Under the pieces are notes generated by a model. It saw only the letters and a program-made list of their open reading frames with translations. It ran no database searches and had not been told where the DNA came from. This document shows positions 1 through 9,956 of a stretch of 64,000 bases of DNA, piece by piece. Within the stretch, counting starts at the first letter, position 1. Each line of letters opens with the position of its first letter. The position numbers were made by a program, and so were the translations under genes. Source of the DNA: Diplolepis rosae (Eukaryota > Arthropoda > Insecta > Hymenoptera > Diplolepididae); NCBI GenBank assembly GCA_030998225.1, contig JAPYXD010000466.1:8287001-8351000 (forward strand). Reading direction: 5' to 3'.

Positions 1-834
1 AAACCTTATTCTGCCTCGGACAAAATTTTGCCAATATGATTTTCAGTTTGATTTTTTTGAGTTTGAAATTATGAAGTCGGCCAAAATTTTGAATTATAGT
101 AATTGAAATTATTAATACTTTCAATTTGAAAAAAAAATTTTTACATTCACAAGGGTTTAATTCAGTGATCGTTTTCAAACTCTATAGATTTGATACTACT
201 TATAATTTTATTTAATTAGAAAAGTTTTTATTTTTAAATGATACAATTTGAAAAATTTGAAAACAAATAATTTGGCCCATTTCATTCTAAAAGTATATAC
301 TGAAGTTTAAATGTTTGCCATTCGAACTATACTTAGAAAAGGAGACTAAAAGTGGATCTTAAAAAAAGTGATTAAAAGTGACAGGCTTCAAATGAGAATT
401 TGAAATTATAAATTTTCAAATTTTTGTCGTTTCGGTCTTAAGGAATTAAAAATCTATAGGCTTCAAAATTGTACAAGTTTCAGAATTAAGATTGTCAAAG
501 TCAAATCTTTAAATTTAAACACTTGTAACATTAAGCAATTTAAAATTAAAAGTATGTTTAACACTGTAAAAATTCCTATAGTTATTTTAATGAAACACGA
601 AGTCGTTTAATCTTACAATATTTCATTTGATATCAAATGCCACTTGAAGGAATTGTGTAAGTTTTTCTGGAAAATGAAAAACTTAAATAAATTCCTAAAA
701 TATATTTCCGGTGTTTCTAAAATAATTTAAAATAATTAATTAAAATAATTAATTAATCTAGAAAAAATAATTTAAGTTATTAATTATTTAAAGAATAAGA
801 GGTTATAATATAATAAGAATAGATAATATCTTAC
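1..834. other. AT-rich non-coding stretch
   Basis: No open frame with coding character and no recognisable repeat on either strand. If the THAP exon at 835-958 belongs to a spliced gene, this stretch is its first intron: a consensus donor (GTAAG on the minus strand) sits at 830-834. I could not find the next exon, which should carry the C-x2-H half of the finger, so it may lie outside the window. Confidence 0.5.
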
Positions 835-958
835 CTGCATTGTCACACCAATCATCAAAGTTTGGATTGCTCTTATTGGGAAAAGTATAAAGAATTACAC
901 CTTCACCGCCTCTCACCTTCGAACACCCTTTATAATGACACCGATCGACGGATTTCAT
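835..958 (-). CDS. First coding exon of a THAP zinc-finger protein (partial)
   Basis: On the minus strand an ATG at 958-956 opens 41 codons plus one base, ending in CAG followed by a consensus GTAAG donor at 834. The peptide begins MKSVDRCHYKGCSK and continues through an LYTFPNK segment to FDDWCDN. This is the N-terminal half of a THAP finger: the first Cys pair at C7 and C12, then the F-P and W positions. THAP fingers bind DNA and occur in host transcription factors and in P-element/THAP9 transposases. The second half (C-x2-H) must be on another exon that I did not find. It could be a host gene, a domesticated transposase or a transposon remnant. Start and donor are well supported; function beyond DNA binding is not. 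Confidence 0.6.
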
Positions 959-1540
959 TGTAAATTAGAACTTTTCAGTGAATAATTCCAATAAAAATAG
1001 CTTCATATGACAATAATACTTCGCAATAAATCTAGTGCATTCTGTCATCTGCTACTGACGATCGTCTTTTGTTTTTCTCCTTGAACATTTTCCGCGGCAA
1101 TTGAAAAATTTTTTAGAAATATTTTGAACAAAAACCAAAAGTAATACTTTTAGATTACAAAAAGAATAACAAATACGAATATTTATTCTTTTCACAAAAT
1201 ATTGACTAAAAGTTTTCTTTAAAAAAATTCTTAATTTATACATCTTATTATAAATGTTTATAAATCAATTCATTTGAGTTTTTTTGAAAAACATTGATCT
1301 ATTTTTTTTCAGAAAAGTGTGGAATTATCACTTTTTTAATAAGAAAATACAAGAACTAGCCATAAATTACAATGAGATTTTAAAACATTCTGACTAGTGT
1401 GAGTCAAACAAATATTTTAGAAATTACAAATTATTGAGCTTCGGACAACTTTCTTCTTTAAATTTTCAAAAAAAATTTCTGTAAACATTGAGCTTAAAAA
1501 AAGGAGAAGACTTCAACATTTGAACTGGTAAGATATTGAT
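959..1540. other. AT-rich non-coding stretch
   Basis: If the 835-958 exon is real, its promoter and 5' UTR would lie here. I see no convincing core promoter and no other gene. The short minus-strand open frame at 1052-1243 has no recognisable domain and a composition like its surroundings. Confidence 0.4.
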
Positions 1541-1753
1541 TTAAGGGTATGTGATACTTTACCTTAAAAGCAATTTAGTTTACACGGTTGTTTTTCCACA
1601 ATTTTGAATTTATCAAAAAAATAATAGTGCCGAGACGTAAAGAAAATTAACACTGACGTCTGTGCACTATTATTTTGTTGAAAAATTAAAAATTGTGGAA
1701 GAACAACTGTGTAAACTAAATTGCTCTTATGGCAAAGTATCACATGCTCTTAA
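1541..1753. mobile_element. Foldback MITE with TTAA flanks
   Basis: A 213-bp stretch in which the left half (TTAA, then GGGTATGTGATACTTT and onward) is repeated inverted in the right half, ending AAAGTATCACATGCTC then TTAA. The arms are about 90 bp each around a short centre, with several mismatches. TTAA on both sides is the target duplication of piggyBac-type and some other DNA transposons, so this is probably a non-autonomous element mobilised by such a transposase. The superfamily is inferred from the TTAA only. Confidence 0.65.
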
Positions 1754-1867
1754 GTCTAAATTTGCAATTAACTAATTAATTTAAAATTTTATTTTTAAAA
1801 TTGTATTTATTAATTTGAATAATATTTGAAAAGAATAAAAATCCTGGAAACTAGAAGTTGTTCATAA

Positions 1868-3268
1868 TGAAAAAAATCTGCCCGCTTCGCGGGCACATTC
1901 TCATCGCGCGCTTTGCGCGCAGCTCGCTTCGCTCGCAAGTTTGAGCGCGCCTAGGGCGCGCGATTTGATCGTCGTGCTTCGCGCTCCGTTCTTGTGCTCT
2001 TCACATACATTCAAGTTTATTTATTATAATTTGATACTAAAGCTCAAACCAATTTTATAATAATATTACAGATGATGTGAATTACACATTTTCTCAAAGC
2101 CACTCAATTTCTTTTTGAATTTAAGTGAAATAGGAAATTCAATTTACTTAAGGCTCTATCAACCTTAAGGAACACATTCTCATCATGGCGCTCGCGCTTC
2201 GCGCTCGATTTTATGTATACATTTCGGTAACTTTTTAATAAATTACATGATTAAAATAATTTATTTTCTTCCAAATCTCTCAAAAAGAAAAATCAATCGT
2301 AGACTTTATTTAAGGAAACGATTTTGCAGAACAACGCTTATTTCGTATCTCACATATTTTGGTGAAAAAAATCGAATTTTTTTAATATTAAAAATTAAAA
2401 CATAAAATATACATCCCGTCCCGAAATGTCTTAATGAGAATTTGTAGACTTCATTCAGGCAAACAATTTTCCATCTAAACGTTTTTTTTGTATCTCACAT
2501 ATTTTGTCTAAAAAATGGGATTTTCGAATTTTAATCGTATTTTTTGGAATTGAACCGAAAAATATATGTTTTATTAGAAACTGTATAAGACAAAATTTGT
2601 AGATCTTTTTGAAACGAACAATTTTGTATTCCTACGTTTTTTTCGTATTTCACATATTATTGTTAAAAAATTGAATTTTGGATTTTCAATAGTATTTTTT
2701 TTAAATTAAAAAGAAAAATATGCATCTTATGGAAAAATGTTACAATTTAAATTTGAAGGTCTTTATGTAGTAAATAATATTGTATTATAACGTTTTTTCG
2801 TATCTCGTATAATTTAACTGGCAAATGGAATTTTGATATTGACTTTTTTTAAATTTCAATATGCTGTAACATTTCTAATGTTGATTTAATCAAAAAAAAG
2901 TTATTAGGATAATTTGTAGAGATTTATGAGCACTATCAAAAACCCGTATTGAAACTTTTGATTTTTTCAAAAAGTTATTTTCAGAAACACAAAAGTAGTG
3001 CTCAATCCCTCAATTTTGATTGGATGTGGCTGGTTAACGAAGTTGTCTTACTTTTTCGGCTCCGATAAAGTGTGCCAAAGCTCAATTCAATCTGATAATC
3101 CTATCGAGAGTTATGCCGCACACGGCCTACTACAGACAGACAGACACTTTCGTAAAAACCGTTTTTTCTGACTCAGGGGGTCTCAAAACGTAATGATTTG
3201 ATGAAAATTTCGAATGTCTTTTTTCATATAAAACCAATAAGTACCTTCTCATCCATGATGAGAATGTA
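1868..3268 (+). repeat. Dispersed repeat family A, longest copy
   Basis: A 1.4-kb non-coding repeat. It opens with a GC-rich run of short palindromes (1868-2000: CCCGCTTCGCGGG, GCGCGCTTTGCGCGC, GCTCGCTTCGCTCGC). It continues with about four degenerate units of roughly 150 bp, each carrying a GTATCTCACATATT-like motif near 2346, 2490, 2650 and 2800. It ends with a conserved tail at 2990-3268 that includes an ACAGACAGACAG run and the hairpin TTCTCATCCATGATGAGAA. Related sequence recurs at 32215-32570 (inverted), 38730-38860 (tail only) and 62937-63530, so it is mobile or was mobilised. It encodes no protein and I cannot place it in a superfamily. Confidence 0.6.
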
Positions 3269-3798
3269 AAAAAAAAGAATTAAAAATATGAAAATAAAAA
3301 ATTAAACTTTTTAAAAATAAGAAACTAATTCTCTTTCTATTGCATACATGTTCAAATTATAATAATTAAATATTGGTTTTTTATTCATGTACTTATCGTC
3401 CACTGACAGAAAGTTAATTTAGCAATGCATGTTCACTGTAACCTATTTCAATATCAAAATGATACTATAAAGCAAAATAAAATACACATAAAGTAACATT
3501 GAAACACTTTACACGTCGCTTTTCCTTGCTTTGTTTACCAATTTTTAATTTTCTTCAATATATATAATTTAAATTTAAATTTTTAAAGCGCGCTTTCTGT
3601 TTATGGGTATCTCAGCGGGTGGAGGGGATTGGAGGGAGATACATTTAGCGCCTCTATAATGCTTTCGAGGAACTAATTTGAATGGAGCATACGGTGAGGT
3701 GAGAGGCAAGAGGGGACCGGGAAAAACACGCCGAAAGCGACGTCTACATTTAAGTCTACCAAACTATAATTGGCCGCATCTAGGTTTATAATATCTTT
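3269..3798. other. Unassigned sequence left of the long inverted repeat
   Basis: AT-rich to about 3590, then a more GC-balanced 200 bp. A short minus-strand open frame here (3673-3903) runs into the inverted-repeat arm and has no recognisable domain. No feature called. Confidence 0.4.
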
Positions 3799-4231
3799 GC
3801 TTTCGTTTCTCGAGTCGAAATTAAGAATTGTATTTTTCTCGAGTACGCGCAAAAGAGGCGCGAAGCAGACGACGAATTTGAATTTACGAAGTATATAGTT
3901 CAAGAAATAACACTTTTCTTCAATTTCTTGAAGAAAGTCTGCATGAAATGAACATCAGTATGATCTTGGAAAATTTCATGAGGATTTCAACACTTCAAAA
4001 ATAAACTTTCAGTGAAATTTAGTGACAATAAATGTATAAAATTTGAATCAATATATAATTTTCCATTCAAATTTATATACTTCTTACTAATTTTGTACAT
4101 TTAACAATTTTTCAATTACAGCAATATTTTCTATCAAGATAAAATGAACATAAAATGCAAGTTCATAATTTATATTTTCAGTTATATGTTAGAAATATTT
4201 TCATCTCACATTTTTGTAGCCTAAGCACAAA
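3799..4231 (+). repeat. Outer-left segment of a split long inverted repeat
   Basis: This 433-bp segment is repeated in inverted orientation at 26319-26751. Landmarks shared by both are ACTCGAGAAACGAAAGC-like ends, the CTTCAATTTCTTGAAGAAAG block and GTAGCCTAAGCACAAA. In the right-hand copy this segment lies directly next to the partner of 22245-22636, whereas here the two are 18 kb apart. The left arm has therefore been opened by an insertion that includes the 16-kb retrovirus. Confidence 0.8.
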
Positions 4232-5074
4232 CATATACATATCAATCAACTTTAAATTTTACATAAAAATGGTCGTTCGAAGTGTTCAAATCTTGTTACA
4301 ATTTGACAAGATTTTATGGAGGAGTGCAATCTTTTGGATGAAATATTTTGTAGTTCTTAATTTGTCTGTCCGTCTGAAATCGTAGTAAGATTTGAACAGT
4401 AAACAACAAATTTTCCAATAGAATTCAGGATCAATAATAATTGATTCAGGAAATACTTCAACTCTGTAGAGCATTTTTGTATTTCGAATTCAAAATGTGT
4501 GCTTAAGCCACAAAAAATTAAGCTGAAAATGTAGATATAAAACTAATTATGTCATGTTTATGTCTTCTTAATGGAAAATACTTTGCATATAATTCTCTAA
4601 TTCGATATTTTTTTAATGTATGAACATTCAAGTAATTGATAAATATTCCATCTTTTTATAGGAACTAAAAATTTCCGGATAATGCTTTGATTGAGAAAGC
4701 TAAAAATTTGTCAAATATTGATATAAATTGCAATTTTACAATTGCATTATTTTTCAAATATTTTAACATCTCTTCAATCTTGATAATTCTTACAGAAGTT
4801 TATTTAATGTGAGTGACTTTTTCTTTTTCTAATGAAAGATTTCGTAATTCTAAATTCGGCCCAATTCATAACATTGTAAAAAGATTTTAAAACTTCATAA
4901 CAATTTTTTTTCTATTTTATTCAAAGTCAATAAATATTCAATGTTTGAAATCGAAATATTAAGTAAATGATTTTTAATTTCTGGGAATAAACTGCTTTAA
5001 TAAGACAATCTTTCTTCTTTGTGAGAAATCTCAATTTTAAAATTAAAATTCTACGCATAGGATACAAAAACATA
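4232..5074. other. Spacer left of the retrovirus
   Basis: AT-rich, no gene. Together with 21268-22244 it forms the roughly 1.8 kb that separates the two parts of the left inverted-repeat arm and that received the LTR element. The CATA at 5071-5074 is the left copy of the retrovirus target-site duplication. Confidence 0.5.
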
Positions 5075-5929
5075 TGTTACGTCACAAGTACGCAAATATA
5101 CTTACTTTGATCGAAGATTCCTCGTTTTAAGTTAGGATCGAATGATCCTCGCTTAGGGATGAGGATAAGTCAATGAAAGACACAATGATTATGAAAATAA
5201 TACAAATTGAATTTATTTTACTGGTTAAAATTTCCGGATATACATTCGTTAAGACAATTCTTATATAATGTAGGCACAGGCTGGTTGGTACGTAGGTGAG
5301 AAAGAGACAAAGAATAAAGATAGAGAGAGAGAGAGGTTCGGTACCTTTATGATTCGTAAGTTGTGTTGAGGTTTAATCCACACGGCGGTGAGTTGTAAGT
5401 ACTGGATCCCCACAGGTGTATTCCAAGCGTGTGAGAGAGACGGAGTTATAGGCCGCACAGGTATATTCCGTAAAGGGCGGCGATTCAAATTTACGACACT
5501 GTTCGAAGATCTTTACAAGATGTATTCAAGTCTACGATGACTTTTACGACTCCCGAACTTTGATTTTAAATTGTCCCGGTCGAATTTTATTAATCTCAAA
5601 CTCAGAGATTTTCGAAGTTAAATTGAAATGCCGCACTGGACTATTGTCGCGAGACCGGTTATAAATCCGAAGGAAAATTTATATGTCGAACTAGACGAAG
5701 AATTTACTGACTGCTTTCTCTTGGTGTGGGCTTCTTTTTATATTTTTTCATACAAATTGACGGTCAGCGAAAATCGTGACGTAGTCATATCTTCTTAGAG
5801 GAGAAGGGGCCCTATACTGCTCCCTACTTCCCCTACTCCCTATTCCCCTTTATCGATTTTCTCATAGATTTCTAACTCAAACCAGCCTGTGTGTATTATA
5901 TACATTCAAATACGTCGCGGGACGTGACA
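5075..5929 (-). repeat. 3' LTR
   Basis: 855 bp, matching 20408-21263 with a few differences: one fewer GA unit in a short (GA)n, single-base changes near the GAAGATCTTTAC block, one T-run length change and ACTGA versus ACTAA. In transcript direction it carries a TATA box (5735-5742), a TCAGT initiator (5706-5710) and an AATAAA signal (5212-5217). This suggests U3 of about 220 bp, a long R of about 500 bp and a U5 of roughly 130 bp. The U3/R/U5 limits are inferred. Confidence 0.95.
5706..5742 (-). promoter_or_regulatory. TATA box and initiator in the 3' LTR
   Basis: In transcript direction TATAAAAA (5742-5735) is followed about 30 bp later by TCAGT (5710-5706), the classic arthropod initiator, so the predicted start is the A opposite base 5708. 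The same pair in the 5' LTR has TATAAAAG but TTAGT. Confidence 0.55.
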
Positions 5930-5940
5930 CCTCCCCCCTC
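5930..5940 (-). promoter_or_regulatory. Polypurine tract for plus-strand priming
   Basis: In transcript direction GAGGGGGGAGG abuts the 3' LTR start TGTCAC. A pure purine run immediately upstream of the 3' LTR is the standard second-strand primer site of LTR retroelements. Confidence 0.85.
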
Positions 5941-6385
5941 AGTTCGAGCGCGGGGAGTTAACGATCCGCGATCGAAACTTCGGTAGAAGAATACATTTTT
6001 TTTGTTTTGAAGAAATACATTCAACTCTTTTTCTGATAACAATATCTGAATGATAAATATAACATTCATTTCTACGTTTGTTCTACAATTTGTATTTTTT
6101 TTTGCATTTTCATAATTTGATAAATTCAAATATTAACATATTTTTTGGATACAAATTTATATTGTCTTGTTATAAATTATTACATATTTTTTTTTTTTTT
6201 TTTTTTTCAAAATAGTTTGAACTTAGTATTAATATAAGGTTACAATGATTTATTTTGTTATATAACTGAATACATTAATATTTTTTATACGTGAATGGGG
6301 TATTTTATATTTGTAAATTATAAATAACATGCTGTAATATATAAAATATAATTTTTATAATGTAGTAGATTAGTGAAAATATTCT
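5941..6385. other. 3' non-coding region of the retrovirus
   Basis: About 445 bp between the last accessory gene and the purine tract. It contains a long T run near 6189-6207 (A-rich in the transcript). No gene or structure recognised. Confidence 0.5.
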
Positions 6386-6850
6386 TTAAGGGTTATTTTT
6401 ATATTTTTTATTACGTAGAGGGTTGCGGCAGTTACGAGCTAAATGTCCTCTTTGAAAACACCTTTCACATGAATTAGTCCATTTTTGTAAAGCTTCTTTA
6501 TTGTTTTTATCGCTTATATTATAAAATTTAGATTCTGTTATTAAGCATTTTTCTAACTTTTCTTCTAAAAATATATATTTCGTGGAAAGTGTTTCCAAGA
6601 CTCTAGCTGCTGCATTTTGTTTTGCTACTTTCTTTTGGGACGCAGGTTCTCCAACACAAGCATAGGTTACATTATTTTTTAAAATTTCACAAGTTGCCTC
6701 GAATGGCGGTAGTTCTTGATGTATTCCAAGAGATTTTACTGTGTATTCTGGTATTGAAAAATCATATTCAATACTTATTTCATTAAGTATTTGTACTGCG
6801 CTACCCTTTGTCAAATCTCTTTGTTGCATTGCCATTGTCCTTATCTGCAA
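6386..6850 (-). CDS. dsRNA-binding domain plus CCHC zinc-knuckle protein (candidate RNAi suppressor)
   Basis: An intact 154-codon frame and the last gene before the 3' LTR. Residues about 16-90 have the layout of a double-stranded RNA-binding domain: a first helix (AVQILNEIS), a middle strand with PPFEATCEI, then the signature second helix containing GEPASQKKVAKQNAAARVL, whose K-K-x-x-K and alanine positions contact the dsRNA backbone in this family. A retroviral-type CCHC knuckle follows at C128-x2-C131-x4-H136-x4-C141, then a basic tail. A small dsRBD protein encoded by an insect virus often sequesters Dicer substrates or small RNAs, so suppression of RNA silencing is the leading inference. 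Genome packaging is the alternative, given the knuckle. There are nearby in-frame Mets at residues 6 and 8, so the exact start is uncertain. How it is expressed (spliced or subgenomic) is not visible. Confidence 0.8.
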   Translation of the reverse strand: MQIRTMAMQQRDLTKGSAVQILNEISIEYDFSIPEYTVKSLGIHQELPPFEATCEILKNNVTYACVGEPASQKKVAKQNAAARVLETLSTKYIFLEEKLEKCLITESKFYNISDKNNKEALQKWTNSCERCFQRGHLARNCRNPLRNKKYKNNP

Positions 6851-6943
6851 AAGAATTATCTATTTGAGTTGTTTGTGATTTAATTTGATATAAATGGAAA
6901 TTAGTTATTATTATTGTTAATAATTATGTATATGGATTATAAG

Positions 6944-7306
6944 TTATTCGTTTTCCGCGTTTGCTAACTCAAAGAGATATTCAGTGCAAAGAAAACATTG
7001 GTCTGCTCTGAAACGTATGAAAAAAATTTGCTCTTCGCAGACAGAACATTTTAATCCGTTAAGATCCGTGGTTACAATGTGGCGGTTAAGGAAAGGTACA
7101 GATATTTCTGATTCAAAAAAGGTAATTTTAAATCTGTAACATTCTTTACATATGAATTTTTGATCTAAAGTATTCTGATATATTTCGTTTTCTGGAGAGT
7201 AACAACAAAAATGTTTCATAATTATTTGATCGATATACGGTTGGTAGTACTGTTCGTCGTTTTCTGGATTTTCGGCTTGAATGGATTCAAAATCATGCGG
7301 CAGCAT
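6944..7306 (-). CDS. Cys-rich small accessory protein 2
   Basis: An intact 120-codon frame with no family I can name. It has an acidic N-terminus, then an FCCYS segment and three C-x2-C pairs (CKEC, CSVC, CFLC) spaced as in a zinc-binding fold, and an aromatic-rich IFFIRF segment. It resembles its upstream neighbour at 7480-7836 in overall layout: a conserved FC near residue 33, then a KF(x)C-x2-C-(Y/F) block, then more Cys pairs. The two look like an old tandem duplication. No signal peptide or membrane segment, so it is probably an intracellular zinc protein. Its position between env and the dsRBD gene marks it as an accessory gene. The function is unknown. Confidence 0.65.
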   Translation of the reverse strand: MLPHDFESIQAENPENDEQYYQPYIDQIIMKHFCCYSPENEIYQNTLDQKFICKECYRFKITFFESEISVPFLNRHIVTTDLNGLKCSVCEEQIFFIRFRADQCFLCTEYLFELANAENE

Positions 7307-7479
7307 TTTTCTATAACAAATTCGTTATTGAGCTTTAAAATACTAACTAGATCCTAACAGTGTTTTGCTTAAAGAGAATTTTCTAGACATATTTGAAATT
7401 TTATTTATGACTACAATTTATAATATTTTATCGAAAAACATTTTCAACTATAACTTCGTTTCCTAATTGAAGTTGCATT

Positions 7480-7836
7480 TTATTTTTTAAAGGATTGCTC
7501 AGTACAACCTTTACAGTCGATTGCCCTACAGCGTGGCGTTATTAATGCTTCCCTACAACCGTTACAATTCATATTAACGCATTGTATTTTACAAACTGAG
7601 TGCCATGAGGTACAGAATTCGTATTTATTTTGTTCTGTTATTAGTAATTTTTCGAAACAAAATTGGCAAAATTTCTTTGTTGTTTCCTGACTGTAATAAA
7701 TGAATAAGGTTGACGCTTCTAAGTCGAAACAAAAACTATTTATTAAATGTCCATATGTGATTGGATAATCCTGTGGACATACACCGTCCACAGGTCCTGA
7801 GTGGAACACGATCGGTTCTGCCGCAGTCGGAATCAT
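7480..7836 (-). CDS. Cys-rich small accessory protein 1
   Basis: An intact 118-codon frame. After an N-terminal GPVDGVCPQDYP stretch it has FCFD, then KKFCQFCFEKLLITE, then a dense C-terminal cluster (FCTS, VCKIQC, NCNGC, RCRAIDCKGC) with about a dozen cysteines over 70 residues, typical of a multi-zinc fold. The KKFCQFC block aligns by eye with QKFICKEC of the 6944-7306 protein, suggesting paralogy. No signal peptide. It is separated from env upstream by about 420 bp and from its paralog by about 170 bp. Family and function are not recognised. A possible role in transactivation or host-factor binding is speculation from the retroviral context only. Confidence 0.65.
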   Translation of the reverse strand: MIPTAAEPIVFHSGPVDGVCPQDYPITYGHLINSFCFDLEASTLFIYYSQETTKKFCQFCFEKLLITEQNKYEFCTSWHSVCKIQCVNMNCNGCREALITPRCRAIDCKGCTEQSFKK

Positions 7837-8255
7837 TCTATAAATTTAAAAAGAAAGGGATCTAAATTTACTTAACTATACCCTTGATTATATAATTTTT
7901 ATACTTTATCTATTTAATTCGTGCAAAAGTATCCAAAATTTGATTCTAACAGAAGTTCTACATTATTGAAAGGTATTCTATTTCTCCATTAGAAAAACAA
8001 TTCTTATATTACAATACCCTTACAAAAACTGTTCTTCTAAAGGTACATTCCCAATGATCATGCTGTGGTTTTACAGTATAGAAAGAGAGGGATGGATTGT
8101 ACTTGTACCAGGAAGGTTGAAAGGATGGAACATATGGGTCCTTTTCAGTTTATAGATACGTTTGAAAAGAAGTAGTTAAAATTTTAATGTTAGGTCACTT
8201 AGAAGTGTTTTTGTTGATAGGCTAAGAGGAGTTTTCTGATCTAGTTTAATTTTAT
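7837..8255. other. Gap between env and the accessory genes
   Basis: AT-rich, no open frame of note. It is a plausible location for splice acceptors that express the downstream small genes, but I cannot pick one with confidence. Confidence 0.4.
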
Positions 8256-9956
8256 TTATATTTTTATTAGTTTTTTTGAAATTTTTTGAATTTTAATTAG
8301 TATTATTAATAGAATAATTATTATAAGAAAAGTAACTATAGTATGTGCTATATATATTTTATGTGCACTAGAATTAAAAATAGATGGGATAATTTTCTGA
8401 ATATTAGCATATTTTGTGAGTAGAAAAACATGACTTTCAAAAGTCGATATAAGCATGTCATCTTTTTTATGAAAAAGATGTAACACGTTTTTTAACAAGT
8501 GAGGTTCTGTGATCGACATATTATATAAGAAGGGAGAAATTATTTCAAGAGAAGTGGTCGATTTACTAAGTGGAATTGAGTTATCCATTATTTTTGGGTA
8601 ATTTTTAATATTATAGTATGGAATTGATGAGTCCAAATTACAGTCAGATTCTATTTGTAAAATTCCTATTCCTTGAAGAGTAATAAGGGTTTTGGAATTT
8701 TTGGAGCAAGATAAAAAGATTTGCTTAGGAAGAATAGTTGAATAAAGCCATCCACGGTGTGACAACAGTGGTGTTAAAAAGGGATATTCATTGAAAGTTA
8801 TAAATGTTTTACATTTATACGGTTGGGATTTTATAAACATTGATGTTTCGCAAATAGGATTATTTTGAGTACTGTATATGGAATGAGGAGGGTGACAAAA
8901 ATTTTGAAGTCCATTTTGGTGGCATGAAGCGAGGAAATTTTCATTTGTTGTGAAGTAAGATTCGTTATTTGGAGAAATCGCGATATAAGAAAATTGAGGT
9001 TTTATGAATATAGGTATAATATAATCAGTGTTGAAGTCAAAATGTATAGGGGTTGAATGTGTTTTAAATACTTGAAATTCTTCAGAAGATGGAATTGGTA
9101 TGGTCATAGTAAAAATTAAGTAGTTATTGAAAGTAAAGTATCTTATTCTAGAAAATGGAATGACCATAGAAAAAAGAGACGTTGGAAGGTGAGGGTCTTC
9201 TTTGTTAGATTTGAAGTCTAGGAAGGTATCTGGAAACAGCATGGGGTGCCATAAATTTGTGGCGGCATGGGTCATAGCTTCCGTAAGCTGTGTTAGGAGT
9301 GATAGAAAGGATCGGGATATTTCATGCAAGTCCATCAGCCAATTTGCTGCAAGAATTCTATAAATGTGCAAATTTGGGTAAATTTGTGATTTATGCCAGT
9401 CTTTGTACATCGTAACGTTATTGAGATTGGATGAAAGATTTTTAATTTGTTCAGAAAATGGATTTGGGAGTAGGAACAAATTTTCTTTAGGCCAATAAAG
9501 AGAAGTTTTTTGTCTTATTTTTGATTGTAGAAGAACTTTTTGAATTTGATGTAAAAATGGATCACTATTTTTGGGAATTTTAGTGATGTTATGAGCTTGT
9601 CTGGATATAAATGAAATTTCTCCGAGAAAATAATTTATACGTTCTTTCATAAATTCAAGCTGAGTGTGGTGATTATATATATTACAGTTGTTTGCAATAT
9701 TTGTGAGTATACAATGTTCATAAAGTTTGTGAGATATATCTACTATTTTATATTTTAAGTTTTCTGGTTGCAAAATGTCAAAATAAGAGATAAAATTATA
9801 ATTTTCGGAAAATAGACGTATTTTTGAAATTGGTTCAAAATAAATACCAGATGAGTGATAAAATTGTGAATTGATATACAAGTTATCTGCTTTAGAAGTG
9901 AAAAACAGAATTAGCATCAAGTATACGCCATAAGGTGGTTGGTATAGGAATTTCAT
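8256..9956 (-). CDS. env: Errantivirus/baculovirus-F-type envelope protein
   Basis: An intact 566-codon frame. It starts with a hydrophobic signal-like segment (LMLILFFTSKA) and has a segment near residues 35-60 (GIYFEPISKIRLF, then YFDI) typical of insect errantivirus Env and baculovirus F proteins. A Cys-rich C-terminal ectodomain follows, with the C...C...W...C...G.G.L...C pattern seen in that family. One long hydrophobic span close to the C-terminus (IVTFLIIIILLIILI) is followed by a short basic tail. Such proteins sit in the virion membrane and mediate entry. I do not see a clear furin-type cleavage site, so processing is uncertain. Its ATG overlaps the stop of the upstream glycoprotein by one base (TAATG), suggesting coupled expression. 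It is the second envelope gene in this element. Confidence 0.75.
   Translation of the reverse strand: MKFLYQPPYGVYLMLILFFTSKADNLYINSQFYHSSGIYFEPISKIRLFSENYNFISYFDILQPENLKYKIVDISHKLYEHCILTNIANNCNIYNHHTQLEFMKERINYFLGEISFISRQAHNITKIPKNSDPFLHQIQKVLLQSKIRQKTSLYWPKENLFLLPNPFSEQIKNLSSNLNNVTMYKDWHKSQIYPNLHIYRILAANWLMDLHEISRSFLSLLTQLTEAMTHAATNLWHPMLFPDTFLDFKSNKEDPHLPTSLFSMVIPFSRIRYFTFNNYLIFTMTIPIPSSEEFQVFKTHSTPIHFDFNTDYIIPIFIKPQFSYIAISPNNESYFTTNENFLASCHQNGLQNFCHPPHSIYSTQNNPICETSMFIKSQPYKCKTFITFNEYPFLTPLLSHRGWLYSTILPKQIFLSCSKNSKTLITLQGIGILQIESDCNLDSSIPYYNIKNYPKIMDNSIPLSKSTTSLEIISPFLYNMSITEPHLLKNVLHLFHKKDDMLISTFESHVFLLTKYANIQKIIPSIFNSSAHKIYIAHTIVTFLIIIILLIILIKIQKISKKLIKI

Noticed and set aside
5261..5488. 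Frame of 75-96 codons in both LTRs (5261-5488 and 20551-20841)
   Set aside because: Present only because the LTRs are duplicated. It has a Leu/Ser-rich end derived from the (GA)n run and no domain, so I treat it as non-coding.
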